From contig JAQFVV010000001.1 in NCBI GenBank assembly GCA_028023455.1, forward strand, positions 24,537,401 through 24,601,400: a DNA stretch of 64,000 nt, given 5' to 3'. This DNA comes from Epiperipatus broadwayi (Eukaryota; Onychophora; Udeonychophora; Euonychophora; Peripatidae). The notes beneath the pieces are model-generated. The model was not told the DNA's origin and did no database searches. It was given only the letters and a program-made list of their open reading frames with translations. The position numbers and the translations under genes were made by a program. Positions 50,682-62,396 of the stretch are shown here, piece by piece (within the stretch, counting starts at the first letter, position 1; the number at the start of each line of letters is the position of its first letter).

Positions 50682-50857
50682 CTTTAGAATATAATTTGAG
50701 ACGCTGCTGTACGGAAGTAATTGCTCCCAAAACAGATAACCTATTTACTCGACTTTTAATATTTGATGCTGTTCCATATTCATCGGCTAACATTTTTGAT
50801 ACTCGAGAAATCTGGTCTTTTGGTGGAATAATTAAAGAAATCATGCTTGTTCCATTG
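50682..50857 (-). CDS. ETF1: ETF1 (eRF1) coding exon 2, residues 29-87
   Basis: Second coding exon (176 nt), phase-compatible with exons 1 and 3. It encodes most of eRF1 domain 1, the stop-codon-reading domain. Visible signatures are NGTSM (GTS loop, residues 31-33) and SNIKSRVNR (NIKS motif, residues 61-64), followed by [17 protein letters not shown]. In the family, NIKS contacts the stop-codon uridine and its lysine is hydroxylated by JMJD4. The acceptor is TTTTTTAAG and the donor is AAAG|GTATTA. Small substitutions ([13 protein letters not shown]) are conservative. It is separated from exon 1 by a 7.4-kb intron containing two large fold-back repeats, and from exon 3 by a 16.7-kb intron. 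Confidence 0.97.
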
Positions 50858-53800
50858 CTTAAAAAATAAATAAATGTAAATTATCATTTTTTACAAATAT
50901 AATCATTAAAAGTAAATTCTAAAAAGCACAAATCCATTGATCTGCAATTAAACTTTTATTATTAAAACTATACAAGACATCCAATTATTTTAAATGCATT
51001 CAATCATGAAATTTAAAAAAAAAGTATTATATTACATAATTTAAAATTTATATACCTCTCATGGATAATAATGGATCTTAATAGATATATGTGCAAAGAT
51101 CTACATAAAATTTTTTATAATAAATAATCTCATAATTAAGCCACCATGTTTGCCAATAATCACATTATTCACTATGGAATTAATGGTTCTGTGAGGATGA
51201 CTACAGCAGGAAAATAAAAAACTATAAACTAATATTCTTTAGGACTATTTCAATTATTCTACAATATATACTTGACTCAAAAACTGCATAAGGACTAAAA
51301 TTTGTTTCTTCATCTATAGATCCATATAAATTTTTAAAAAACATTTAATCTAAGCACACTTCGTAAAATATATATATATAATTAAAAATGTAAATAAAGC
51401 TCAAGATTTCTTGAATTTTTAAAATATTACAATTTTTAAATTTCATAGTTTACCACAAAAAAGCAATGTAACTGTTTGAAACTTTTATAATAGGAAGTGC
51501 TGAATTTCATCTAGTTTGTAATCACCATCAATAACTAAAACGATTCTAATTTATAATCCAGACTTTGTTTTGCATCAATTGAAGTCTATTTTTAAGCTAA
51601 GCATTTAATAAAAATTGTACACTATTATTCATAATATTTAAGAATAAATTTTTCAGAAATGCAAAAAAAAAACATTCAATTCATATAATCCTAGGTTTGG
51701 TGCTCATTAATAATTTGCTTATCAGATATTAAATCTATGATTGTCCTCGAACACACCAGATTATCAGGAATTTGTACATTATATAATATAAAAAAATAAC
51801 AGCAACACAAACAAGTTCTAAAATCACAATATATTATTGCACAAGAAATGATAGAAATAAAACAATACCTTTAGCTTTCACAATATTCATCCTTATGGAT
51901 ATTTATGTGGCATGATTTCTGATATAAATTTATATTTACAAATCCAAGAATTAAATAGTTGGGAAAAAAATTAGACTGGAAAAATTAATAATATAAAATA
52001 TTTAAGAAATGCTTTTATTTAATTTATAAACTAATGAACTAAAAAGCAAAAAACAAAAAATTTCATTGACCATAATTTTGATTGTCATATGGAATTTTAA
52101 ATAAAAACATCAAGCAACCATAAATTAATTTAAGCAATAATAAAGAGTATTTGGCTTGACCACAAACTGTATTACTTGATTTATTAATGCCACATATTTT
52201 TATTTAGCTATACATAACAATCAAATTTGTGATCAAGGAAAAAAATTATTTTTTAGTGTTAGGGTATTTGTTTAAATACACTTGTATAGAATTTGAAAAA
52301 GTTCCATTTGATAGAAGTAGGTTAAAAATTGGTTACTAGATTTAAACCTAAACAAGTAACTGATGAATGAAGTTAAATAAAATATACATACATTTCCAAT
52401 TAATTAAAGAATATTTGTTTTTTATGAAGACAACTATTTAAAAAAATAAGTTTTACATACACAATCCAAACAACAAGTATGATTTCATCCATCATTTTTT
52501 TTTGTTCTATTTTAATTAATTTTAAATGCCAATAAAATTTCTCTCTCAAATTAAACTAAAGCATTTGCTTAAAAATGTAGTGACAATTATAATCTGCAGT
52601 TTGAAATGCAAAAATCCAACACAGTTAAGCTGAACAACCCTGAAAGAAAACTTTATTATATTATATCGTCATTGAAACGAAACACATGCAAAATTGGAAG
52701 AAAATCCATTCAGCTGAAATAAGTTAAAAAGTGATTACAAGATTTAACCCAAATGGATATTAAATTAAATAAAAACATTAAAAGAAGAAGGATGAGATGC
52801 TAAAAATTTACAAGTTAGTGATGCATATACTTGGAAGAAAAAATACATTTGGATTTAAAACTATTATAAAAAAAAAAATTCAAAGAATATGAATCTGCTT
52901 CAAATTAAAATGTAAAAAAGAATCAAGAAATGTCTGCTGCAGGCACAATGATATAAAAACAGTAATCTTATAACATTGTGATACGACTTGGGAAGAGTGA
53001 GGGGAGGGCACTTTTGAACAAGCATGATTTATTAATAAATTCTAAGACTTTTTGATTGACTTTTTCATGCTATTTTTACATATATATATAGATTCTTTAA
53101 TAAACTATGGTTTGTAAGGTTCATTAAAGTTAATAACAGGTCCAAAACTAAGATGCCAGAATAAATTATGATAGAATGACCAACTAAGCCAAACTATTAT
53201 CAACAATGATCAAGAATTATCATTTATTTATAATACTGTATTGCTTAATTATTATAATAACTTTTAAAAAGAGAACAGATATTTAGTTTGAGTTTGATAA
53301 ACTCGCTAAGAGTAATTCTGTATGTGAGATTCAAAAATATATTCATGATTTATGTGTTTAGACTTAACGTTGTATTATTTATTAGTAATAGCAACTACTT
53401 ATGAAGTCAAAATGGGATTGTAAATATTACACGGCAAAATTTATCAAAAAGGATTCATAATTTGAACATTAAATGAGCTTAAAGTTCAAGACATTTAAAC
53501 ATTTATGCTCAACAATACCATTGAAGAACTTACTTGCTATTACTATACTGATTTTAGCTTATTATAACGGTTGGATAGTAATTGGAGTCTTACCATATCT
53601 GCCATACAGGGCGCCACCAGGCCATTCGAACCTGGAAAATTTATAGTGTAGGCAGATACTTATTGTTAAGATCCAACTTTATTTTATATTGCCATTAGCC
53701 CATGTCACTAGCTCAAGGAGACGCAAAGATTTAAAGAAAAAGATTTACATTCTTAAAATATATTTTTAATATTAAAAAAAAAAAAAAAAAGGCCACTACC

Positions 53801-53916
53801 AATAATAACAAAAAAAGACATTTATTGATGCATATATATATAGGTATACTTAAAATTGAGGAATAAATTAATGTTAAATTTGTTATTATTTTTAAACTTA
53901 AATTATTATTCTAGAA
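50858..53916. other. A+T-rich ETF1 intron 1, nothing clearly recognised
   Basis: A single B-box-like word (CCAGGTTCGAATGG on the minus strand, 53622-53635) lies within GGCGCCACCAGGCCATTCGA; without a partner A box I do not call a SINE. Confidence 0.5.
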
Positions 53917-55768
53917 AGTCCGCACAGATGGACATTTTAATAATATTTTTACTTTAGAATGTTGAGTACAGATAGGCTATATAGATTACTCAGTTAAAAA
54001 CTTTTCAAAAACAATCATTCAATCTCAGACTAGAAGTTCGTAGCCAAACCAACGCTTGCTTCCTGATATATGGATGCAACCAAAGCAATATGAAGATGCT
54101 AGCATAAAAACACGCTGACAGGAATGTGCGTCTGTAGCATGGTATTATGTGAAGAGAAATGATCCTCTCTCAGAACAGGAATGAGTGTCTGTTTGGCGAA
54201 GAAATCATTTGGAAAATATATATTAAAAATTCTCTGTAATGGTGAATTGCGGTCTTGGGCCGTCTTACTATTAACACCCAGAGTAAAAAGGAAAACAATG
54301 GTGTGGGAAATACGTCCACATCCAGTGTAATGCATCGACTACATTTTCGGGTCATGCATTCATATGGGCTTTGCCCTGTATGCTAAGCACGCTTCAAATT
54401 AATTGATATAAACACCCGTATATCCCTCCACCAGCATCAACCCAACTACGAAACAGCCTGAAATTAAACCCCTTATATATAAAAATATTTAATAATTGAT
54501 TTAGAATTTTTCTTTTTAGGTCAGATAAGATTTCTTATTTTCAGTTATTAATTGCAAATTTGGAAAAGTTCGTATCAGATAAACACAAGAGTTCATACTT
54601 TACGGATTCCGACAGATTTAGAGGTCCATCTTCGTGATCACTTTTGTAGATTGTTTGTCGTTTGAAATGAAGCCGCTACTTGCCATTCATTTGATAAAGA
54701 ACTATAATCGGGAGGCCTCAGCTGGTTGTCAGGAAATTAAATATTGCAGACTCCTACATTGTGGAGTCTGCAATACAGCTACAGTTCATATGTAGATTAA
54801 TAGTCAGTTCTAAGACAACAACCATTAATGAATTCAATTATTTTGGCTTTTATAAATTTATTAGCCTCTTATCAGCATTTTCATGGATCGATCGAACATG
54901 ATGTCACTGATCCTAAGGTCTAAATGTTTTTTCCATTATGGTCCGTGCGCTTGTTGCTGGTTCAGAGCGGAAAACAATCACTAATTTTTATTTATATCTC
55001 CTATCTGACTTTTAATTATTTAAATGCCCCAAGGGCTAGTTTGCTCTACATTTAATAAAACAATCACTTCCATTTTCTAAGATTAAAACATAACAGAAAT
55101 TAACATTTATTTCTATTTTCCTTTATACAACTTTTTAACAAAAATATTTATCTACCTTTAGATCTTTATTTTTCTTACAAGAAAGTACTTTCAAATATTT
55201 TTTTTTTTTAAAAAAATACTTTTAAAGTTTTCCATCTGTGCGATATATATATATTATTTATATGAGTGTTTATATCGATGTAATGTGAAGCGTGTTAGCA
55301 TACAGGGCAAAAGCCCAATATGAATGCATGACCCGAAAGTGTAGTCGATGCATTACAATGGATGTGGACATATTTCCCACACCATTGTTTTCGTTTTGAC
55401 TCTGGGTGTTAATAATAAGACGGCCAAGACCACAATTCACCATTACAGAGAATCGTTAATATATATTTTCCAAATGATTTCCTTTGCCAGACAGAAGCTC
55501 ATTCCTGTTCTGAGCGAGAATCATTTCTCTTTAAATAATATAATGCCGCAGACGCACATTCCTGTTAGCGTGGTTTTATGCTAGCATCTTCATATTGCAT
55601 TGGTTATATCCATATATCAAGAAGCAGGCATTGGTTTGGCTATGAACTTTTAGTCTGAGGTTGAATGATTTTTTTTGAAAAGTTTTTAACTGAGTAATCT
55701 AAGTAGCTTATCTATACTCAACATTATAAAACAGACTTCTATCAACTATCCATTTGTGTAGGCTTTTA
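53917..55768. mobile_element. Large fold-back element, ~490-bp arms, ~850-bp loop
   Basis: Arms 53917-54415 and 55270-55768 are inverted copies (about 85% by eye): GATGTTGAGTACAGATAGGC-type, AGTTCGTAGCCAAACCAACG, CATCTTCATATTGC, TGACAGGAATGTGCGTCTG, GGTGTTAATAGTAAGACGGC-type, GCATTCATATGGGC. The outer ends carry CACAGATGGA (53926) and CACAAATGGA (complement, ~55757); the same word recurs at the loop edge (complement at 55229-55238) and at 55916. Two in-frame stretches of ~78 codons (54099-54335 minus, 55348-55584 plus) are the same arm sequence and have no known domain. Confidence 0.8.
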
Positions 55769-55779
55769 TCCAAAGCATA

Positions 55780-56480
55780 ATTGTTAGTTAAAGTAAGTGA
55801 TGTCATGGGTTATGCATATGTGTATGCGCGTATCTCCATATATATAAAGTCGAACTGGAGGAATAAGCATATTACTTTAATTTAATTTTTAGTTATATTT
55901 AAATTTTAGCTTACACAGATGGAGATTCTTATTCACACATCTTAATCTTTTAATAGAAGTAAATACGCAACATAAATTGCGCACATAAAACCTACGAATC
56001 CATGCAGCCATTTACGTCCAGTTTAAATTTTATGCTTTAATATTTTAAAAACCAAATGAGCAGGCACATGTATACATATATGCCGCACAACCGTCCACCA
56101 TGAATTATTCTAGTTCAATTATTATTAATTGGAATGTATAAAAAAGGTTATACTCTTCTTGAGTTCCATAAGACACTCATCATGAGTTCCATAAGACATT
56201 CATCATGAGGTGTCACATTCACAAATAATGAACTTATAGGGAAGACTTAGGCAAATACATTAAGAAACTCAACATAAGGTATCATATTTACCAATAGACG
56301 CCAAGTGTGGAGGTATGCGCATACACATATACATAACCCATGACATCACTTAATTTAACTAACAATTATAACTTTAATATTTTAAAAACTAAATGAGCAT
56401 GTACATGTATATATATATGCAGCACAACCGTCCACCACAAATTATGCTAGTTCAATTATTATTAATTGGAATACATGGAA
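55780..56480. repeat. Second fold-back/direct repeat cluster
   Basis: 55782-55842 (TTGTTAGTTAAAGTAAGTGA, TGTCATGGGTTATGCATATG) is complemented at 56305-56370. The following block (AACCAAATGAGCAGGCACAT, GCACAACCGTCCACCATGAA, CTAGTTCAATTATTATTAAT; 56032-56140) recurs directly at 56372-56472. It looks like a composite of nested copies of one short element; type unresolved. Confidence 0.7.
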
Positions 56481-58286
56481 GATACACAGAAAGGAACCAT
56501 TTATTGAACAAGAAAAATAATTGATTTGGAACAGGAAAAAGACTTAAGTTGCAATGGTACATTAAAGTTATTTAATTCGATAAATATAATTCAATTTTGG
56601 GTTTAAATTAAACCAGAATATCCGGAATTACACACAAAAAGAAAGCCTCAATAATGCTATTGCCGTTTTGAGCACATATTTATGTGAATTGACATTTTTG
56701 GCAGACACTCATAAAATCAAAAGAAAGAAATTGTTTATTAATAAACCCAGCTTTGCTCTTGGCAGTCATAAATATATCTCCAAGACTTGATAAACTAATT
56801 ACTCAAGAAAATCTGCAACAATACCATTAGTCTTTGGTTTTATTATAATTCACTGCTATATGAAGAAAATCAGCAATAACATTAATTTTTGGTTTTATTA
56901 TTATAATTTGCTGTTATTTAAATATTCTTTGTTTTTTTAAGATTTTATCATTAGTTTAATATTTAGTTATTTAATTTACTTTTGTATAGTTTTGACGATT
57001 CTGTTATATCTTGTTATCATTCTTTGAAAATATATTTACAGTATATTAAATTTGTTAAACCACTACAATGATTATATTTTACAATAAAAAACACCCCCCT
57101 TCCATTTTTTTTTGTTCAATATTTCATTCAGTCCATAATAAAAAAAAATTATAAAAATTTATTGGTCTGCGACATGTAGTCAGTTGAAAAAAATAGTTAT
57201 AATTTAGGCTGTATGGAAATAATTTTTATTCCAAAACAGTATAAAGACAGAACCTGATCTCCGGTACTGTGGAAGTTATATTCCATAGTTTTTTAAAAAA
57301 ACTTTTAAAGCTATGTAATTTGTTAAAAATGTGAAATTCTCAGAATTATGACTGGTTATGACAAAACATAAGATATTTTGATTTAGAATGAAATTTTGGA
57401 GAATTTTTACGTCGTAAAAACAGTCATTTTATTTCAACCAATTATTGTATTCCGTAGATCTCATAATGGGTCAGCAAACTTATAGCAACTTTGTAAGAAT
57501 ATCTCCTTAGCTAAACGCTTCGATATTTCTACTTATCTACATACAATAAGCTAAAATTCAAGTAAAGTACATTAATTTATAAAACATTTAAATTAAGACT
57601 GAGTTTTTAAAATGAAAAACTTATTTTCCAATTTTTGACATTATATCCACGCATATGAAGACAAAATGTATACGTGGGTGGGTGTGACTAATTTCATTTT
57701 AATATTTGTAATATCCTATTAGACTACATGAATATTTGGTACCGAATATTTATTTAATTAAATTACTTATTATAAAAAAATATACCTTACCTCATATATC
57801 TTAAAACTGTTTACGATTATATTATCAAATTATAATTTATATTTTTATGATTTACCAAAAATTCTATAACAAAGGCTTAAAATTTAAACGTTATCCAATT
57901 GCATCATCGAACAAAACTTACGCAATCTGTCATGATCTACAAGGAATAAAAACAACAAAAAATAAATATTTGATTCTTTCAAAAACTCACTAATATATTG
58001 CAAATTTCTATTTAGTAAGCCAAATGCTTCACTGCCATCACATTTTAATAGTCTTTTCTTCCAATTTTTTTTTTTTTTAAAAATCGTAATTGAGGACCTC
58101 ATGGCATGAAGGCTTAAAACTTATAACGTAAATTAAAAACAGGATAAATACGCTATGAAATAATATAAAAAATACTTAACTTGAATCACATTTCAATAAA
58201 TGATATGACTTTCATTGAGTACTCATATGACACAAATCCTTTACTAAGCAAAAAATAAAATGTATTATATACACAAACCAACTTAC
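56481..58286. other. A+T-rich ETF1 intron 1, nothing recognised
   Basis: Runs up to the exon 1 donor. No element ends or coding blocks seen. Confidence 0.5.
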
Positions 58287-58372
58287 CCTCTAGCTGCTTC
58301 TAAGCTTTTAATCAACTTTTTAATCTTCCAGATTTCAACATTTCTATCAGCCGATGATTCCTCCGATGCCAT
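58287..58372 (-). CDS. ETF1: ETF1 (eRF1) coding exon 1, residues 1-28
   Basis: First coding exon of eukaryotic peptide chain release factor subunit 1, the cytosolic protein that reads all three stop codons in the ribosomal A site and triggers peptide release with eRF3. The ATG at 58372-58370 opens [20 protein letters not shown], followed by IKSLEAAR; the stretch from ADRNVEIW onward matches the near-invariant eRF1 N-terminus, and only the first few residues vary between animals. The exon ends in GG before a GTAAGT donor; the first base of the next exon completes Gly29. No in-frame upstream ATG is needed, since the family normally starts here. It faces the PSTK-like gene across a 536-bp intergenic space. 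Confidence 0.96.
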
Positions 58373-58908
58373 TTTATACTTGTAAATAATACGTATTTAA
58401 AAAATGGACTAAAAACTGTTAAAGAAAAATGGCACAATAAATGCCAATAGTATAAAAAAGTACACAAATCTATTTATCTAGTAGTACAAAATGGCGCGTA
58501 AAAAGTGAGTTGGCACCGTCCAATACTTCGCACGAGTATGCGAAGGACGTATTATTTACTTTTCCAACAGGTTCCAATATTAAGAATCATTTAAAATGCG
58601 GGGGAAGGGATAAAAAAAAACAAATAAAAAAAAAAAAGAAAATAAATCAATGAAATTACAACAAAACGACTATTGCAGAATTGTGGTGCAATTTAAGACA
58701 CCAGACGCGGTGAGCACCATGTGAATACCGCTTTTACGTCATTAATTACGCAAGCAAACGTTGAATAGTTAAATTTTAGTAACATGTCTTTTAATAACAA
58801 TTAAAATTTATCTTAAAAAATACTTTCATTAAAACTATTTTGAATAATATTTTTTATTATTTATTTAATACAAACTAAATCAACTAAGATTGTACTGATT
58901 TCTGCGGA
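58373..58908. promoter_or_regulatory. Shared divergent promoter region between ETF1 and the PSTK-like gene
   Basis: The space between the two opposing start codons is only 536 bp, so it must hold both 5' UTRs and probably a bidirectional promoter. I see a CCAAT box (58520-58524), a YY1-like AAAATGGCG (58488-58496), a CRE/ATF-like TTACGTCA (58734-58741), and a 7-bp inverted repeat CTTCGCA/TGCGAAG (58526-58545). There is no convincing TATA box near either start. Local G+C is higher around 58490-58560 than in the surrounding introns. Transcription starts cannot be placed from sequence alone; the individual sites are matches to short motifs and could be coincidental. Confidence 0.6.
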
Positions 58909-59183
58909 ATGGAAGCAAATGTTAAATTCGCAAAAGAAATATGTTTAGTTCTGTTTTGTGGTATTCCTGCATCTGGTAAAACAACTTTTATAAGCAAGTT
59001 AAATAATGCTATTAAAAGTGATATTGGATTGAAGAAAAATTGGGAAAGTGAATTTGTAATTATATGTTTTGACAAAATAATGCCCATAGAAGTGGAAACT
59101 CAACTTATTGCAATGAATTTTTTACTTCCGTATACAACTGATGGTTTTCGAACCAATCCTAATAGAGATATTCAATCGGTAAG
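58909..59183 (+). CDS. PSTK: First coding exon of a PSTK-like P-loop kinase (O-phosphoseryl-tRNA(Sec) kinase)
   Basis: Open frame of about 91 codons starting MEANVKFAKEICLVLFCGIP and containing a Walker A loop, GIPASGKTT (residues 19-27), after a hydrophobic beta strand. It is followed about 30 residues later by VIICFDKIMPIEVE, which aligns with the 'VAYDDVMP' segment of animal PSTK. PSTK phosphorylates Ser-tRNA(Sec), the step before SepSecS makes selenocysteinyl-tRNA. The alternative is another kinase of the same Walker-A group, such as KTI12; the FDxxMP segment favours PSTK. Two donors are possible: TCG|GTAAGG (exon end 59178) or AAG|GTAAAT (end 59183, used here). I could not find the remaining exons before the transposons that begin near 60.7 kb, so they may lie beyond the window. 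Confidence 0.65.
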
Positions 59184-60679
59184 GTAAATTTGCAGTACAT
59201 ACTCCTGTTAAATAATATTCAATATATATATTAATGTAAGCGATTGTATTAGCTGTAGAATTTAAGCACTTTTCAAAAATGGGGATTCTAATTGAGGAAA
59301 TAAAAAATAATTTATAAATTTGGTGATGGCGAACTATGTAATCGTTTTACACATACAATGTTTTTATATAAGTATATATGTTTTCTATTCCGGAAACTTT
59401 TTTGTTGATAGTATCTCATTAAAGGATGAAGTCATTAGTAAAACATTAAAAGAATAACCATAAAATATTTAAATCGATTCTGAAATAAAATCAAATTTCA
59501 CAAGAATTTCAAGATATTTAAAAGATTTTTGGTATATTTTAAATTATAAGAAAGATAAGGGTGGGAAAAAACATTTGATAAAGAAAAGCATGTCTGAAGT
59601 AACCCAGTAATAAAAATACTAGAAATATTGACAAAGAACTAGTAGAATAATGCCATTTTTTAGAAACATCATTGCCAATCGCAATAAAAGTTTGTAGCTA
59701 AGTTAGTCATAATTTATAGCTAGAATTAGTTAGATTTCGTATTATTATAGTCAGAAATATATGTCTGAAAGTTTTTTTATACGCAATTACTTATTACATT
59801 AATATTAAAATATCAAAGTGTCTTAAAAAGATTACTTATAAGTGAGTTTATTAATGTTACTAAAATTTCAGCCTTGTAGATGGTTCACATATATTTGCAT
59901 ACACTTCAATTACATTAGCAGAGCATTCGTTATATGCTGTTAATTTCCCAGTAGCATTAAGAATTCATTATTGCAGCAACATATGTTATACTTCCTTAAA
60001 CCAAATTATATGTAAAAAATTGTATGCAAATGCTTTAATTGCATTTCGATTTTTAATCATTTTTTTTTTTTATTGTCCATGCTATTGAACTGTCTTTCAA
60101 TTTGTGCATTGAAATGAGAAAGTTTCAAAGTTGCTATTACACAATTTGTTTATCTTTGAAAAGCTCCAGAAGCATCTTATTTAGTATAATTCACTCCAGA
60201 TTTTGGTAGCATCTGTGGCCACAGAGTTTTTCATTTGAGTTATATTCTATAATAAACTGATGACCATTGTTTGCAAAGAAATAAATTTTTTTAAAAATTC
60301 AAAATTTTCAGGCAATCATTGATTTTACTGTTTGAAAAAGATATAATTGTAGTATTTTTAAGTGCAAAAAATATTATAAAAAAAAAAAAGATTGATAAGA
60401 ATACTCCAGAAGTTTAAAATGTTAATTAATGATAATGAAAACTTTTAGGAATATAAACGATTAGTTACGTAATTGAAAGGTTTCAACAGACTTGATGAAA
60501 AGAACAGAAATGCAAATGTTGAACGGATTAGTAAAAATAAAATCTTAACAGAAATAGATCTAGAAAGTGCAATTAAGTAAATTTTTTGCAAAGGAATTTT
60601 AAATAATGGAAATTGTGGATAAGAGAACAAGTAAACTGGATAGTAGAGTTATATGTCTTTTTGCTCTTTTCCTACTTTG
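59184..60679. other. First intron of the PSTK-like gene; no second exon found
   Basis: I looked for the following PSTK blocks (for example the DDN and RxxR regions) on the plus strand and saw none. Acceptor-like sites precede short frames at 59873 (LVDGSHIFAYTSITLAEHSL) and 60449 (EYKRLVT then a stop), but neither resembles PSTK. Confidence 0.45.
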
Positions 60680-61069
60680 TGTTGGCAAAGTGTTTTGTGC
60701 GTAACAAGTATTATCGGTAATCAGTTAACATCTGTGAAGGAATAAACCTAAATGTTTCGGAATCTGAAGGTATAAAAATCCGACTACATTTAAAGCAGAT
60801 TGTCCCGATCTTATTTTGTTTTTTGTTAGTCTAAAGGGCTCTTAGGTTTTAATTTGGGGAATTGTTGTTTATTTAGCCTAGTTGTAAAGGAGTCCATGCA
60901 TTAAATGAGACATTAATTGTCGGACTATGTTATATGTATTAATAATTGAGCTTGTATATAGTCTAGCTTTGTGTTGTATAACTTGCAATAAATCTTTTAG
61001 TCTAAATTTACTTTTAGTTATTAATTATTTTTTGTTTGCCTTATGTAACTCCTGGGTAAATACACAACA
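60680..61069 (+). repeat. LTR of a Ty3/gypsy-type retrotransposon (390 bp)
   Basis: Begins TGTTGGCAAAG and ends AAATACACAACA, so it has TGTTG...CAACA inverted ends. It contains TATAAAA (60771-60777) and AATAAA (60987-60992). Directly after it, with a 2-base gap, comes a primer-binding site and a gag-like reading, so it is a 5' LTR in plus orientation. The matching 3' LTR is not in the window. Confidence 0.65.
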
Positions 61070-61071
61070 AA

Positions 61072-61340
61072 ATGGCACAGTCAAAATCCCAACCTCCTAG
61101 ACAGGGAAAGTACAATCAGGATTAGAATTGTCAAGCAATAGTATAGATCTATAATTGTGATGGTCGGATAAAATATCAATAGGTCAAGGTAGTATTTCTG
61201 AATTTGGTGTAGATAATGCAGTGGAATGGCCATTGTAGGTGACTCAACTGGAAAATTTTTTCACACTTAATGGAAGAAGTGTTATATAATAGTAGAAAGG
61301 TAGCAGCTTGTTGTGTTTGGCAAGTAGGAAGTTAACTGAA
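61072..61340 (+). pseudogene. Primer-binding site and truncated gag of the LTR element
   Basis: TGGCACAGTCAAAATCC at 61073-61089 differs by one base over its first ten from TGGCGCAGTC, the tRNA-Ser-type primer site known from 17.6/297-like gypsy elements. The plus-strand reading around 61190-61290 gives ISEFGVDNAVEWPL, stop, VTQLENFFTLNG, the W-x2-xLExFFxxNG start typical of gypsy gag capsid. It is truncated at about 61340, where a DNA transposon begins. Confidence 0.55.
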
Positions 61341-61625
61341 ATATCACATGATCACCATTTCCTGTGCTTGCTCATAACTGTTATTAAAATAGGCAAAACT
61401 CTCCATACAATAGTGCCAATCAGTGCAAGCCAAAGTAACTAATGGGTGCCAGAAGGCTTGTGTATAAAATTCCTATCTAGTGCCTACACAACCAATAATC
61501 TGGGGATATTGAATGAGTAGGCACTAGATAGGGATTTTATGCACAAGCCTTATAGCATCCATTGATTATTCTGGCTTGCACTGAATGGCACTACTGTATG
61601 GAGAGTTTTGGCTAATTTTAATTTA
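61338..61625. mobile_element. DNA transposon of the AACAGGCAAAACTC-end family, copy A
   Basis: Left end ATCACATGATCACCATTTCC, CTCATAACTGTTATTAAAAT, AGGCAAAACTCTCCATAC. From 61404 the sequence folds on itself: GTGCAAGCC...GCCAGAAGGCTTGTG...CTAGTGCCTAC is complemented at 61525-61610 (GTAGGCACTAGATAGG, GCACAAGCC, GGCTTGCACTGA), ending in TACTGTATGGAGAGTTTTGG. No coding sequence. Confidence 0.7.
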
Positions 61626-61887
61626 AGTTTAACTGAAAACGTTAACAAGTTACTGGACAGCCCTATAATGAAGGCAGTAAGTTACGAGGTAATAGTCCAC
61701 TCCATACGTTCTTGTCGTTGCAGCTGTTATTACTATGTAATTATTCATATAGTATACAAACATGGATGGGCTGCTCACCAACATGCATTAGCCAGCGTGG
61801 TGAGTTCATTGGTTTTTTACCTCTGAGTTTAAGAATATCTTTTCTAATAAATACAATTATGACAGACAAAAATAAATTTAAGCCAAT

Positions 61888-62364
61888 GGACATCACATGA
61901 CTTCCATTTCTTATGCTTGTGTGTAACTGTTGTTAAAACAGGCAAAACTCACTATACGTATGCCACACACAGCCTAATAGGATATTGGTGGCTATGGTTA
62001 TTAAAGAACCAAAGACACCAAAATGTATGGGAACTGAACTGGGTTCAGACCCATATAACTATATATAAGCGGATGGGCTTGAATTGGAAACATTAAGGTG
62101 TTTTCAGTTTAGGACTCATAGTTTTTGTAGTTAAATGGAGATAAAAGGTGGTTGCTGGAGGGTTGCATTAGATCCTAAGATCTAGATGCAGTGCTCTCAG
62201 ATCCATGGCTCCTCACTGGCGAAGGCCACAAGCCAGAAACTAGTCTGGGGATATTGGATGAGTAGGCACTAGATGGGGATTTTATCCACAAGCCTTCTGG
62301 CATCTATTGATTACTCTAGCTTGCTGTGTGTGGCATATGTATAGTGAGTTTTGCCTGTTTTAAC
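61888..62364. mobile_element. DNA transposon of the AACAGGCAAAACTC-end family, copy B
   Basis: Ends GTTAAAACAGGCAAAACTCA, CTATACGTATGCCACACACAGC (61932-61973) and their near-perfect complement at 62319-62362. The interior 61975-62150 matches 2890-3055, and 62230-62320 matches the right arm of copy A (GGGATATTGGATGAGTAGGC, ACTAGATGGGGATTTTATCC). No transposase, so non-autonomous. Confidence 0.75.
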
Positions 62365-62396
62365 AAAAATAAATCATGGCCCTTATTCCCAGGCGG

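Noticed and set aside
54099-55584. Pair of similar ~78-codon frames as a conserved gene
   Set aside because: They are the two arms of the same inverted repeat, so their similarity says nothing about coding; no domain is recognised.
59873-60060. Possible second exon of the PSTK-like gene
   Set aside because: The reading after the acceptor-like site does not resemble PSTK and contains no expected motif.
60449-60575. Possible PSTK exon starting EYKRLVT
   Set aside because: An in-frame stop follows after seven codons and the other frames show no similarity.
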